Shown here piece after piece: positions 1 through 6,415 of a DNA stretch of 9,670 bases (positions are counted from its first letter, which is position 1; the number at the start of each line of letters is the position of its first letter). Location: NCBI GenBank assembly GCA_937897785.1, contig CALCNB010000138.1, forward strand, positions 1-9,670, read 5' to 3'. The translations under genes were made by a program, and so were the position numbers. Under the pieces are notes generated by a model. The model searched no databases, was not told the origin of the DNA, and saw only the letters and a program-made list of their open reading frames with translations. The stretch is from an uncultured Cellvibrionales bacterium. Its GTDB lineage: Bacteria; Pseudomonadota; Gammaproteobacteria; Pseudomonadales; UBA7434.

Positions 1-822
1 GGTAGCGAAGTTCGCATCAAACAGCAAGTCCAAAAAATTATTATTGAAAATGATACCGCCGTCGGCGTCGAACTTAAAAACGGTGAGCAATTATTTGCTA
101 AAACCATTATTTCTAATTTAGACAAACCGGCCACTTTTAATCGCTTGGCAGACGATTACCGCTTGCCTACGGCGACTCAACAACAGATTGATCACTTCGA
201 GCATCGTGGCGCCTATGTTCATATGTTATTTAAACTCAGCGGACTACCGCGTTATGGCGCGCACATTGATAAACTCAACCGCATTCCTTTTGCTCAATTT
301 GGTGGCGCTATGGTGGCTGACCCCGAAGAATTACAACGCTGTTACGAGCAATGCCAAAAAGGTGAGCTGCCACCAACCGTCCCTTTGGCTTTTCAATTTC
401 CATCGCTGCTCGATGACACGCTTGCACCTGAAGGTTTTCATATTGCCAGCGCCTACGGCTTTTATTTTCCTTGTGATGCTGAGAAATCAAAACGCGGTAA
501 GTTGCGTGACCAATTTGGCGAAATGATCATTGATCATATTGACATGCACATGCCGGGCTTCCGCGACCTAATCGTTGATAAAGCTATTTTTTCTGCTGAT
601 CACTTTGCCACTATGGAAGGTGCCAGCAACGGTGACTGGACACACGGTTTGCTACACCCTGATCAAATGGTAGGTGATCGATGCTTAATTGAAGGGACTG
701 GGCATACGACACCGATAAGCAATTTATTTTTATGTGGTTCATCGTGTCATCCTGGACCTGGCGTCACTTTTTTGCCCGGCTATAACTGTGCCTTTGAGGT
801 GCTGGCAAGCCAAGCCGCATAG
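1..822 (+). CDS. Phytoene-desaturase-like FAD/NAD(P)-dependent oxidoreductase, C-terminal part (5' truncated)
   Basis: The reading frame is open from the first base, so this is the last 273 residues of a longer protein (family members are usually about 500 residues). The N-terminal Rossmann dinucleotide motif lies outside the window. The first visible stretch (VGVELKNGEQ, then a TIISNLD segment) has the usual layout of the FAD-domain strand region in phytoene-desaturase/amine-oxidase-fold proteins. The last 34 residues carry the family's C-terminal FAD-contact signature: NLFLCGSSCHPGPGVTFLPG followed by an alanine-rich helix. Such enzymes desaturate, saturate or isomerise isoprenoid and other polyene-like substrates. 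No carotenoid-synthesis gene is nearby, so a carotenoid role is not supported; the neighbours point to catabolism or tailoring of a hydrophobic compound. The TTG at 145 is an internal codon, not the start. Family is confident, substrate unknown. Confidence 0.88.
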   Translation, partial: GSEVRIKQQVQKIIIENDTAVGVELKNGEQLFAKTIISNLDKPATFNRLADDYRLPTATQQQIDHFEHRGAYVHMLFKLSGLPRYGAHIDKLNRIPFAQFGGAMVADPEELQRCYEQCQKGELPPTVPLAFQFPSLLDDTLAPEGFHIASAYGFYFPCDAEKSKRGKLRDQFGEMIIDHIDMHMPGFRDLIVDKAIFSADHFATMEGASNGDWTHGLLHPDQMVGDRCLIEGTGHTTPISNLFLCGSSCHPGPGVTFLPGYNCAFEVLASQAA

Positions 823-830
823 GGGCAATT

Positions 831-893
831 ATGCTTAACCGACTGATTAAAATCAGTGATCAAAACAACAAGGGAATTCACTATGGCCGCTAA
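831..893 (+). CDS. Possible 20-residue leader or coupling peptide
   Basis: A 20-codon frame starts with ATG nine bases after the stop of the desaturase-like gene. AGGGG (821-825) sits five bases before it, which is good Shine-Dalgarno spacing. The frame spans a palindrome (842-857) and ends with TAA 11 bases inside the next gene, so its translation could couple to that gene's start at 883. The peptide (MLNRLIKISDQNN...) has no recognisable domain. It could equally be a chance frame in a short gap. Support is limited to the ribosome-binding site and the overlap. Confidence 0.2.
   Translation: MLNRLIKISDQNNKGIHYGR
842..857. promoter_or_regulatory. Perfect 16-bp palindromic site (7-bp arms, AA centre)
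   Basis: ACTGATT, a two-base AA centre, and AATCAGT form a perfect inverted repeat in the gap between the flavin oxidoreductase and the SDR. The two-base centre is too short for an RNA hairpin with all arm bases paired, and no T-run follows, so it is not a convincing terminator. Its size and symmetry suit a dimeric repressor operator (for example TetR or MarR type). No regulator gene is present in the window to pair it with. The function is inference. Confidence 0.35.
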
Positions 894-1725
894 AGGTGTC
901 GCCATGATCACCGGTGCTAGCCGTGGTATTGGCAAGGCAACCGCCATTGCGCTCGCGCAGGCCGGTTACGATCTGGTGCTAGCGGCACGCACCCTAAGCC
1001 CAAATAACCGAGCCGTCGAAAACGTACTCGACCAACAAGGCCAGCCATTAGCGGGTAGCTTAGAACAGACCGAGACCGAGGTAAAAGCATTGGGCAGCAA
1101 TGCTATTTCAGTACCGCTTGATCTGCTTGATAAAAACAGTATTAATCAGGCAATCAAAACCGCAACTGATCATTTTAGAACGATTGATATATTGGTAAAC
1201 AATGCGATTTATCAAGGCCCCGGTCTGATGAGCGATCTTTTAAAATCAGACTTTGCCGACATTGAAAAAACATTTGATGCCAATGTACTGGCCCAATTAT
1301 ATCTGGTACGCGCCCTGCTACCTGACATGCTAATGCGGGGCTCAGGCACAATCATAAATCTAACCTCAGAGGCAGGCATGGTCGACCCTCCCTTAAAACT
1401 CGCGGATGGTGGCTGGAGTTTTGCCCATGGCGCGACCAAGGCCGCTTTACACCGCATGGCTGGTATTCTGCACCTAGAATATCATGAGCAAGGGATTCGT
1501 GCTTATAACGTAGAGCCCGGTTTAGTGGCCAGTGAATCAATGATCGCTGTTATGGGGGAAGTCAGTGCGCTTGAAACAATGGGGATTCGCTCGGCGCCGG
1601 TGACCGTGCCTGCCGCCGTAATTCGCTGGCTTTGCGAACAAGATACCGCTGGCACAATGAGCGGGCAAAATATTCATGCCCAACCGTTTTGCAAACAACA
1701 CCATTTACTCGAAAACTGGCCCTAG
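883..1725 (+). CDS. Short-chain dehydrogenase/reductase (classical SDR) with His in place of the catalytic Tyr
   Basis: A 280-residue Rossmann-fold protein expected to be a cytosolic NAD(P)-linked oxidoreductase. The cofactor motif TGASRGIG is at residues 10-17 and Arg36 after strand beta-2 suggests NADP(H). NNA is at 106-108 (followed by Ile rather than the usual Gly), with the structural Asn near 134 and catalytic Ser162 (LTSEAG). At the YxxxK position the sequence reads HGATK: Lys186 is kept but Tyr182 is His. An insertion of about 25 residues after beta-2 (roughly 38-64) is longer than in most classical SDRs. I chose the ATG at 883 because AGGGA (871-875) is seven bases upstream; the in-frame GTG at 856 has no ribosome-binding site and would add nine residues without family likeness. 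The gene ends in three consecutive stops, TAG TAA TAG. It follows the flavin oxidoreductase by 60 bases and may be co-transcribed with it. The substrate is unknown. Confidence 0.9.
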   Translation: MAAKGVAMITGASRGIGKATAIALAQAGYDLVLAARTLSPNNRAVENVLDQQGQPLAGSLEQTETEVKALGSNAISVPLDLLDKNSINQAIKTATDHFRTIDILVNNAIYQGPGLMSDLLKSDFADIEKTFDANVLAQLYLVRALLPDMLMRGSGTIINLTSEAGMVDPPLKLADGGWSFAHGATKAALHRMAGILHLEYHEQGIRAYNVEPGLVASESMIAVMGEVSALETMGIRSAPVTVPAAVIRWLCEQDTAGTMSGQNIHAQPFCKQHHLLENWP

Positions 1726-1735
1726 TAATAGGGCT
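1718..1735 (-). terminator. Short hairpin between convergent genes, possible terminator for the P450
   Basis: GCCCTA, the loop GTAA, and TAGGGC form a six-bp stem that overlaps the triple stop of the SDR. Read on the minus strand the hairpin is followed after a CCAG stretch by TTTT (complement of 1712-1715), which gives a weak intrinsic-terminator shape about 30 bases past the P450 stop. On the plus strand no T-run follows. The stem is short and the T-tract is short and displaced, so this is tentative. Confidence 0.3.
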
Positions 1736-1764
1736 TAGCCTTGCCACAGCGCGCCAGAGTTGCC

Positions 1765-3051
1765 TTAAGCTGCGTCGGTGTTGTTCTCTTGATTGACTGC
1801 CGCTTTATCAAAGGTGATATGCATCGAGTCAATACCTTGCACAAAATTAGAGTGCAAGTATTTAATCTCACCATCAATTTGCGGATTATCCATGCGCGAA
1901 ATCACCTCTTGCAGCATGACGCGCATTTCGAGTTTGGCCAAGTTCATACCAAAACAGTTGTGACGGCCGATACCAAAGGAACGAATCTTACGGCCTAGAT
2001 CAGGCTCACGCTCGGCACGGTGAATATCAAAATCATAAGTGTTATCGGGAAAGACTTCTTCATCAAAGTTAACCCCGTGATAATAAAGAATAACTTTGTC
2101 ACCTTCTTTGATTTCTACATTGCCTAACTCTGGCGCAACAATATCTTGAGTAGCGGTTCGGCGCATACAAATAAAGGGCGTATTAAAACGTAACATTTCG
2201 TAAATAGCATCATCCATTTTTTCAGGGTGCTGTTGCAAATAACGGTATTGCTCTGGGTTGTTAATTAAATTCTTCATCGCATGGGTAATCGTAGTACGCG
2301 TACTTTCATTACCGGCTGAAATAATCATTAACACAATCCAAGCAAAGGTTTCATCTGAAATAGGCTCGCCGTCAATTGTGCCGTTAAGTAACTGACTACT
2401 GACATTTTTCTCATCAGAGCCGCGCCATTTTTTAGCCAACTCAAAAGCATAAAACATCATTTCTGCGGCCGCTGCTTCCGCTTGCGCTTGGCCATTGGTT
2501 TCATTCACTGTCGCAGGGTCTTCAGAGAAGATCATTTTATTGGTCCACTCAAAAAACTTTTTACGGTCTTCAGGCGGAATATCAAAAAATTCAAGGATGA
2601 CTAATAAAGGTAACTCGGCAGCCACATCGCGAACAAACTCGCACTCACCGCGATCAATGACATTATCAACGATACGTTTAGCGTGAGCACGAATACTGGG
2701 CTCGTAAGTGGCGACTTGTGCGGGTGAAAAGTGATCGCGAATTAACTTGCGGTATTCTAAATTTCGTGGCGGATCGAGATTCAAAAACATACGGGTTTGA
2801 ATATTGTCAACCATCTCTTGGTCCATCTCCATTGGAATCGCGCCGCGACGCTCTGAAGAAAATAGATGATTATTTTTTGAAACGAAGTCTAGAGATGATT
2901 GCTGCGTTATCGCCCAAAACGGCACACCACTGACAGGGTCTTCTATCCAAACCGCAGGGCCCGCCTCTCGAATACGCGCAATTTCAGCATTATCGAGGCC
3001 ACCATCGGCAAAGGATGGGTCCATTAAATTCGCATAAGGACATTGTGACAT
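1765..3051 (-). CDS. Cytochrome P450 monooxygenase, CYP125/CYP142-like
   Basis: A 428-residue soluble bacterial P450 with no N-terminal membrane anchor, normal length for the class. The I-helix oxygen-activation motif is AGNEST (246-251), the K-helix ExxR is EMLR (285-288), and the haem loop is FGIGRHNCFG (359-368) with Cys366 as the axial ligand. Stretches such as RGECEFVRDVAAELP, VNFDEEVF and a C-terminal NFVQGIDSM segment resemble, from memory, the CYP125/CYP142/CYP124 group that hydroxylates sterol side chains and methyl-branched lipids; linalool-type P450s are another possibility. The ATG at 3051 is preferred because AGAGGA (3059-3064) lies seven bases upstream. The frame could extend 35 residues to 3156, but that extension looks unlike a P450 N-terminus and lacks a good ribosome-binding site. 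No ferredoxin or ferredoxin reductase is in the window, so electrons must come from elsewhere. It is transcribed divergently from the SDR at 3314. Confidence 0.96.
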   Translation of the reverse strand: MSQCPYANLMDPSFADGGLDNAEIARIREAGPAVWIEDPVSGVPFWAITQQSSLDFVSKNNHLFSSERRGAIPMEMDQEMVDNIQTRMFLNLDPPRNLEYRKLIRDHFSPAQVATYEPSIRAHAKRIVDNVIDRGECEFVRDVAAELPLLVILEFFDIPPEDRKKFFEWTNKMIFSEDPATVNETNGQAQAEAAAAEMMFYAFELAKKWRGSDEKNVSSQLLNGTIDGEPISDETFAWIVLMIISAGNESTRTTITHAMKNLINNPEQYRYLQQHPEKMDDAIYEMLRFNTPFICMRRTATQDIVAPELGNVEIKEGDKVILYYHGVNFDEEVFPDNTYDFDIHRAEREPDLGRKIRSFGIGRHNCFGMNLAKLEMRVMLQEVISRMDNPQIDGEIKYLHSNFVQGIDSMHITFDKAAVNQENNTDAA

Positions 3052-3313
3052 GTTTACTTCCTCTTTCAGTCGTCTAATAACATCATACTGAGTGTCCTCG
3101 CCAATGACGAGTGACCGTTTTGACATCAAACAAGTGATCCATTTTGTGATTACCACTTTTTATAGTTAGAGCAATTGACCTCGATGGCGGCTAAACTTAG
3201 CATGTTTTGCTAAACCCTTGTTTCATTGAGCTAATCGCCTTCAGTTACATTAATGATTAGCGAGCGACGGCAAGCAGCCTTTTTATCTGTCGCACACAAA
3301 TAAAGGTCAAATT
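3052..3313. promoter_or_regulatory. Divergent promoter region between the P450 and the SDR
   Basis: This 262-bp gap must contain promoters for both flanking genes. On the right side (3190-3261) the pentamer GCTAA or its complement TTAGC occurs five times, including two inverted pairs. A weak sigma70-like pair lies at TTGAGC (3226-3231) and ATTAAT (3249-3254) with a 17-base spacer, each box matching four of six consensus bases, pointing toward the SDR. I could not pick a convincing minus-strand promoter for the P450, though a TATAAA-like run occurs there on that strand (around 3156-3163). No gene-like frame apart from the rejected P450 N-terminal extension is seen. Confidence 0.5.
3190..3261. 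repeat. Cluster of five GCTAA/TTAGC elements with two inverted repeats
   Basis: GCTAA occurs at 3190, 3209 and 3230, and TTAGC at 3197 and 3257. TTAGCA (3197-3202) and TGCTAA (3208-3213) form a perfect six-bp inverted repeat with a five-base spacer. GCTAATC (3230-3236) and GATTAGC (3255-3261) form a perfect seven-bp inverted repeat with an 18-base spacer. GCTAAAC is directly repeated at 3190 and 3209, 19 bases apart. In random sequence of this length about 0.14 copies of the pentamer would be expected counting both strands. The density and location between divergent genes suggest a multi-site operator. Confidence 0.5.
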
Positions 3314-4144
3314 ATGTTAAACACATTTGAAAATAAAATCGCTGTTATCACCGGTGCTGCCAATGGCATTGGCGCCGCTCTTGCCCATGGCTTTGCTCGC
3401 CAAGGCATGACCGTCGTAGTGGCCGATCTCGATGCCGCAGGTGCGCAAAAAACCGCAACATCGATTGGTAGTGCCGCCATCGCCAAATCAGTCGATGTCG
3501 CCAATGCTGAGTCGGTGCAGGCACTGGCCGATTTTTGTTTTAGTGAATTAGGCCAGGTTGACTTACTGATCAATAACGCCGGCGTATTTCAAGGCGGGCT
3601 GAGCTGGGAACGCAGTGTTGACGACTGGGACTGGGCTTTTGGGGTTAACGTCTATGGCATAATTCATGGCATTCGCGCCTTTGTGCCGCGCATGATGGCG
3701 CAAGATACTCCGGGGCATGTAGTTAATACTGCGTCGGTTGCCGCCTATGTCGCCGGCCCCATGTCAGCACCCTATGTTGTTTCGAAGTCAGCCGCCTTAT
3801 CGGTCACCGAATGCCTTGCTTTAGACTTGGAAATGGTCGGTTCAAAGATTGGTGCCAGCGTGCTGACCCCGAGCAACTTTAAAACCGGCATTGCGCAAAC
3901 GGGTCACTTGCGGCCAGAAGCCTTGGGTAGCGACACCAGCGAAGACGGCAAGCTATGTGTTGAGGCACTGCAATCGATGCTCGACACCGGTGCATCGCCT
4001 GAGGAGGCATTTGAGCCTGTATTAGCGGGAGTTAAATCTGGCACGTTTTTAATTGCCACCAAACCCAGTTACCGTCAACAGTTAACCACGCGCTATGAAG
4101 CATTGCTTGAGCAACAACTGCCGCCAATGGCCGAGGTCGATTAG
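3314..4144 (+). CDS. Short-chain dehydrogenase/reductase (classical SDR)
   Basis: A 276-residue cytosolic NAD(P)-linked alcohol dehydrogenase or ketoreductase. It has a complete catalytic set: TGAANGIG at 13-20, NNAG at 87-90, Asn112, Ser141 (NTASVAAY) and YVVSK with Tyr154 and Lys158. Asp38 at the end of strand beta-2 indicates preference for NAD(H). The usual PG after beta-6 is PS (LTPSNFKTG). The C-terminus runs about 25 residues past a typical 250-residue SDR, with a Gln/Glu-rich tail. The start is supported by AAGG (3303-3306) seven bases upstream. Divergent from the P450, it is a plausible partner that oxidises the hydroxyl the P450 introduces, but that pairing is inferred from position only. 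It ends 28 bases from the convergent extended SDR. Confidence 0.93.
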   Translation: MLNTFENKIAVITGAANGIGAALAHGFARQGMTVVVADLDAAGAQKTATSIGSAAIAKSVDVANAESVQALADFCFSELGQVDLLINNAGVFQGGLSWERSVDDWDWAFGVNVYGIIHGIRAFVPRMMAQDTPGHVVNTASVAAYVAGPMSAPYVVSKSAALSVTECLALDLEMVGSKIGASVLTPSNFKTGIAQTGHLRPEALGSDTSEDGKLCVEALQSMLDTGASPEEAFEPVLAGVKSGTFLIATKPSYRQQLTTRYEALLEQQLPPMAEVD

Positions 4145-4172
4145 CTAAAATGAAAGGTGGAGGAAAATTTTA

Positions 4173-5183
4173 TTAAGCTGTGACTTGCCGTGTTTCTTGC
4201 TGTATTTCTTCAACCGACTCAGCTAGTGCTGTTGACAATGGCGTATAATTTATTCCTAATCCTTTCTGCGCCTTACTTCCGTCAAATAAAAGCGAGCCTG
4301 CCGAGGTGGTTTTTAGCACATCAAGCGGCAACATCGGTCTAACACCAGTTACCCTTGAAGCTAACTCCATTACAGACGCAATCGGCTTTAATATCGACTC
4401 AGGGATATTAAAATCGGGCATAGACACGCCAGCAAGATCGCCGATTAAATTGAAATACTCACGCGTCGTGGCGCGTTCAGTGCCTACTAAGTAACGCTCA
4501 CCTATTGTTTCCTCACGCATCAGCGCCTGCGCAATAGATTCAACCGCATCACCTAAATATACATAAGTATAGGTGGTGTCAGCACCCACTAAGGCTGGCA
4601 TATTGCCCTCAACAGCCCTTCGGACTTCCATGGTAGCTTTATCATCTCCAGCACCAATCACTGCTGCTAAATAAACAATACTTAGTGGTAATCCAGCTTT
4701 TTGGTGTAATTCCCAAGCCGCATTATCGCCAAGATATTTACTGTGCCCGTATCGACTAGGATGCTTACCAGCCGGACTGCCTTCATTAAATGGAATGATT
4801 TTAGGTACGCCAAAAGCTAAAGGCGTGCTCACTTGAACAGCTTTTTCTACGCCCGCTTCAAGGGCGGCCATAAAAACATTTTTTGCCCCTTGCTCATTTA
4901 CAGCATAATAGTGGTTACTTTTACGACTCCAAAACTCACGATAGCCAGCTAGATTAACAACACCCCAAACATCATCAAAGGCTGCGGCTAAGCTTTCAAT
5001 GTCCGAAATATCACCAGCAACCCACTGAATTTTATTTCGATAGGCCGTCAACCGACCTAACTGTTTAGTATCACGAACGAGACACCTTATTTGATAATCT
5101 GTCTCTATCAGCATCCGCTCAACAAAATGACTGCCAACGAATCCAGTTGCTCCTGTAACGAGCAAAATCTTTTTATTTTTCAT
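4173..5183 (-). CDS. NAD(P)-dependent extended SDR, epimerase/3-beta-HSD/dihydroflavonol-reductase-like
   Basis: A 336-residue extended SDR. The N-terminal Rossmann motif is TGATGFVG (10-17), strand beta-2 ends in Arg37-Asp38, VNLAG (76-80) follows beta-4, the active-site Ser/Thr lies at 119-120 (VST) and YGHSK gives Tyr145 and Lys149. The layout and the IGAGDDKAT stretch after the catalytic helix resemble the dihydroflavonol-4-reductase, 3-beta-hydroxysteroid dehydrogenase and HpnA (hopanoid-associated epimerase) groups. These oxidise or reduce secondary alcohols, some of them on sterols. The exact substrate cannot be told apart here. The ATG at 5183 leads directly into a normal N-terminus; its AGGA (5196-5199) is 12 bases away, a long and therefore weak spacing. 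Parts of the gene look more AT-rich than its neighbours (a sampled line is about 40% GC). It is divergent from the PhyH-like gene. Confidence 0.93.
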   Translation of the reverse strand: MKNKKILLVTGATGFVGSHFVERMLIETDYQIRCLVRDTKQLGRLTAYRNKIQWVAGDISDIESLAAAFDDVWGVVNLAGYREFWSRKSNHYYAVNEQGAKNVFMAALEAGVEKAVQVSTPLAFGVPKIIPFNEGSPAGKHPSRYGHSKYLGDNAAWELHQKAGLPLSIVYLAAVIGAGDDKATMEVRRAVEGNMPALVGADTTYTYVYLGDAVESIAQALMREETIGERYLVGTERATTREYFNLIGDLAGVSMPDFNIPESILKPIASVMELASRVTGVRPMLPLDVLKTTSAGSLLFDGSKAQKGLGINYTPLSTALAESVEEIQQETRQVTA

Positions 5184-5490
5184 AAATATAGATTATCCTG
5201 TATATTTAGTTATATGAACAATATACGGACCATGAACACCTTGGATCAATTCTTTCACAGATTTATAAAGAGAATAACAAGCTCTTAATACTTTTTCATA
5301 TAACATTGTAAATGATGTAAATAGCGACGCTTAACTCTAAATGAAGAATGGCAATCCCAATTTATTTATTGATGAACTCTTATTGTTTTATTTATGTAAA
5401 AGGTTTATCAATATCAAGCATCGGTTTAACATGAGCTTAAGGCGAGCATGAGTACATATCAAACTCCTTTTTTTAAAAAGATTTTCAACC
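5184..5490. promoter_or_regulatory. AT-rich 307-bp divergent intergenic region
   Basis: This spacer separates the divergently transcribed extended SDR and PhyH-like gene and must hold both promoters. It is strikingly AT-rich: the line at 5341-5400 has 14 G/C in 60 bases. GTATATT (5200-5206) and AATATAC (5220-5226) form a perfect seven-bp inverted repeat with a 13-base spacer close to the extended SDR start, where a repressor would block its transcription. A run of seven T followed by AAAAAG lies just before the PhyH start. I cannot name a -10/-35 pair with confidence because AT richness gives many matches. I find no convincing gene in it. Confidence 0.45.
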
Positions 5491-6360
5491 ATGACAATAT
5501 TTCAAGCACTCATCACTTCAAGAAGCGAAGAAAGCACAGAACAACTACAAGATCGATTTAATGAACAGGGTTATTTATACTTCAAACAAGCCATTAATCC
5601 GCAGCGTTGCGAGCGCTTAATGCATGACATGCTTCATTGCTTACAACCCCATATCGTGTTTGACCAACAGCGCCAGCTACCCCAACTGATGGGCGATCCT
5701 TTTTTTGAAACTGATCCCATTTGGGATCAGGTCTACCCAAGAGTTCAATCACTGCCCAGTTTTCATAATTTCTTTCATCAAGCTGATGCACAGCAATTAA
5801 TGCAAACAGTCGTGGGGCCAGAGGTATTTGTTTACCCGATGAAACTAGGTCGTATCGCCTGCCCAAAAAAATTAGGTTACGAGACCCCGCCCCACCAAGA
5901 TGCGCGCTCGCATCAAGCAGGGCCAACTATGGCCGGCATGTGGGTGGCGCTGCACGACACTGAACAAGGCATGGGGCGATTACAACTGCTACCAGGCTCT
6001 CACAAGCAAGGCGTTCGCACGGTCAAAGCGGCCGATGGCGTGGGGGGCGTGCAATGTGAAATTTTTGCTGATGAAACAACCTGGCATGTCTCTGATGTTG
6101 AGCGTGGGGATGTGATTATTTTTCATTCCTGCTGCGTGCATCGCGCTGAGCCCAATACGTCTGAAAGCACCGTTAGACTCAGTATTGATACACGTTTTTG
6201 TAACTACGGGGCGCCGGTGTTTATAAGTAATCTCGACCCACACCATGGCTGGCGCATCGATAATCTCAACTGGGAATTTATCTATACAGATTGGCCCGAC
6301 ACGCACTTACAGTACTATTGGCGCGACTACCCCGATATTTTTAGTGACTTTCGGTATTAA
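5491..6360 (+). CDS. Phytanoyl-CoA dioxygenase (PhyH) family Fe(II)/2-oxoglutarate oxygenase
   Basis: A 289-residue cytosolic non-haem iron hydroxylase, normal length for bacterial PhyH proteins. The iron-binding triad is visible: HQD with His135 and Asp137, and the distal His217 in FHSCCVHRAEPN. Arg229 in the following RLSIDTRF strand is placed to bind the 2-oxoglutarate carboxylate. LLPGSHKQG (166-174) is the conserved loop of the double-stranded beta-helix core. The family hydroxylates branched acyl-CoAs, ectoine, secondary metabolites and other small molecules, so the substrate cannot be assigned. The ATG at 5491 has only an A-rich, weak Shine-Dalgarno (AAAAAG at 5475-5480). It stands alone on the plus strand between two minus-strand genes and is probably monocistronic. 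With the P450 it makes a second oxygenase in the cluster. Confidence 0.94.
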   Translation: MTIFQALITSRSEESTEQLQDRFNEQGYLYFKQAINPQRCERLMHDMLHCLQPHIVFDQQRQLPQLMGDPFFETDPIWDQVYPRVQSLPSFHNFFHQADAQQLMQTVVGPEVFVYPMKLGRIACPKKLGYETPPHQDARSHQAGPTMAGMWVALHDTEQGMGRLQLLPGSHKQGVRTVKAADGVGGVQCEIFADETTWHVSDVERGDVIIFHSCCVHRAEPNTSESTVRLSIDTRFCNYGAPVFISNLDPHHGWRIDNLNWEFIYTDWPDTHLQYYWRDYPDIFSDFRY

Positions 6361-6367
6361 AATATCG
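6333..6367. repeat. 9-bp inverted repeat across the PhyH stop codon
   Basis: CGATATTTT (6333-6341) and AAAATATCG (6359-6367) are perfect reverse complements with a 17-base spacer, and the right arm includes the TAA stop. It could fold as a hairpin at the transcript's end, but the stem is AT-rich and no T-run follows, so a terminator role is weak. About one such repeat would be expected by chance in a window this size. Confidence 0.25.
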
Positions 6368-6415
6368 ACTTGCTAGTAGTCTACGCCGTATTAATGGTAA
6401 CAATGGTATGGTGCG

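Noticed and set aside
145..822. A complete gene starting at TTG 145
   Set aside because: The same frame is open upstream to base 1 and its translation continues the FAD-oxidoreductase fold, so 145 is an internal Leu codon of a truncated gene.
1..822. Carotenoid biosynthesis gene
   Set aside because: The fold is phytoene-desaturase-like, but no phytoene synthase, cyclase or other carotenoid gene is nearby and the neighbours are catabolic-type enzymes.
856..882. GTG start at 856 for the first SDR
   Set aside because: It has no ribosome-binding site, while AGGGA is well placed before the ATG at 883, where the standard SDR N-terminus begins.
1741..1998. Plus-strand 85-residue frame
   Set aside because: It lies entirely antisense to the P450 C-terminus, including the haem-binding region, and shows no domain.
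3052..3156. Longer P450 N-terminus starting at 3156
   Set aside because: The extra 35 residues do not look like a P450 N-terminus and a strong AGAGGA lies just before the ATG at 3051; promoter DNA is more likely.
4155..4163. Strong Shine-Dalgarno-like GGTGGAGGA in the convergent gap
   Set aside because: No start codon with a meaningful frame follows; downstream DNA is the 3' end of the oppositely oriented extended SDR.
5091..5288. Plus-strand 65-residue frame reaching into the AT-rich spacer
   Set aside because: It overlaps the start of the extended SDR antisense, has no ribosome-binding site of note and has low-complexity composition.
5989..6306. Minus-strand 105-residue frame
   Set aside because: It is the antisense shadow of the PhyH-like gene's iron-binding half.
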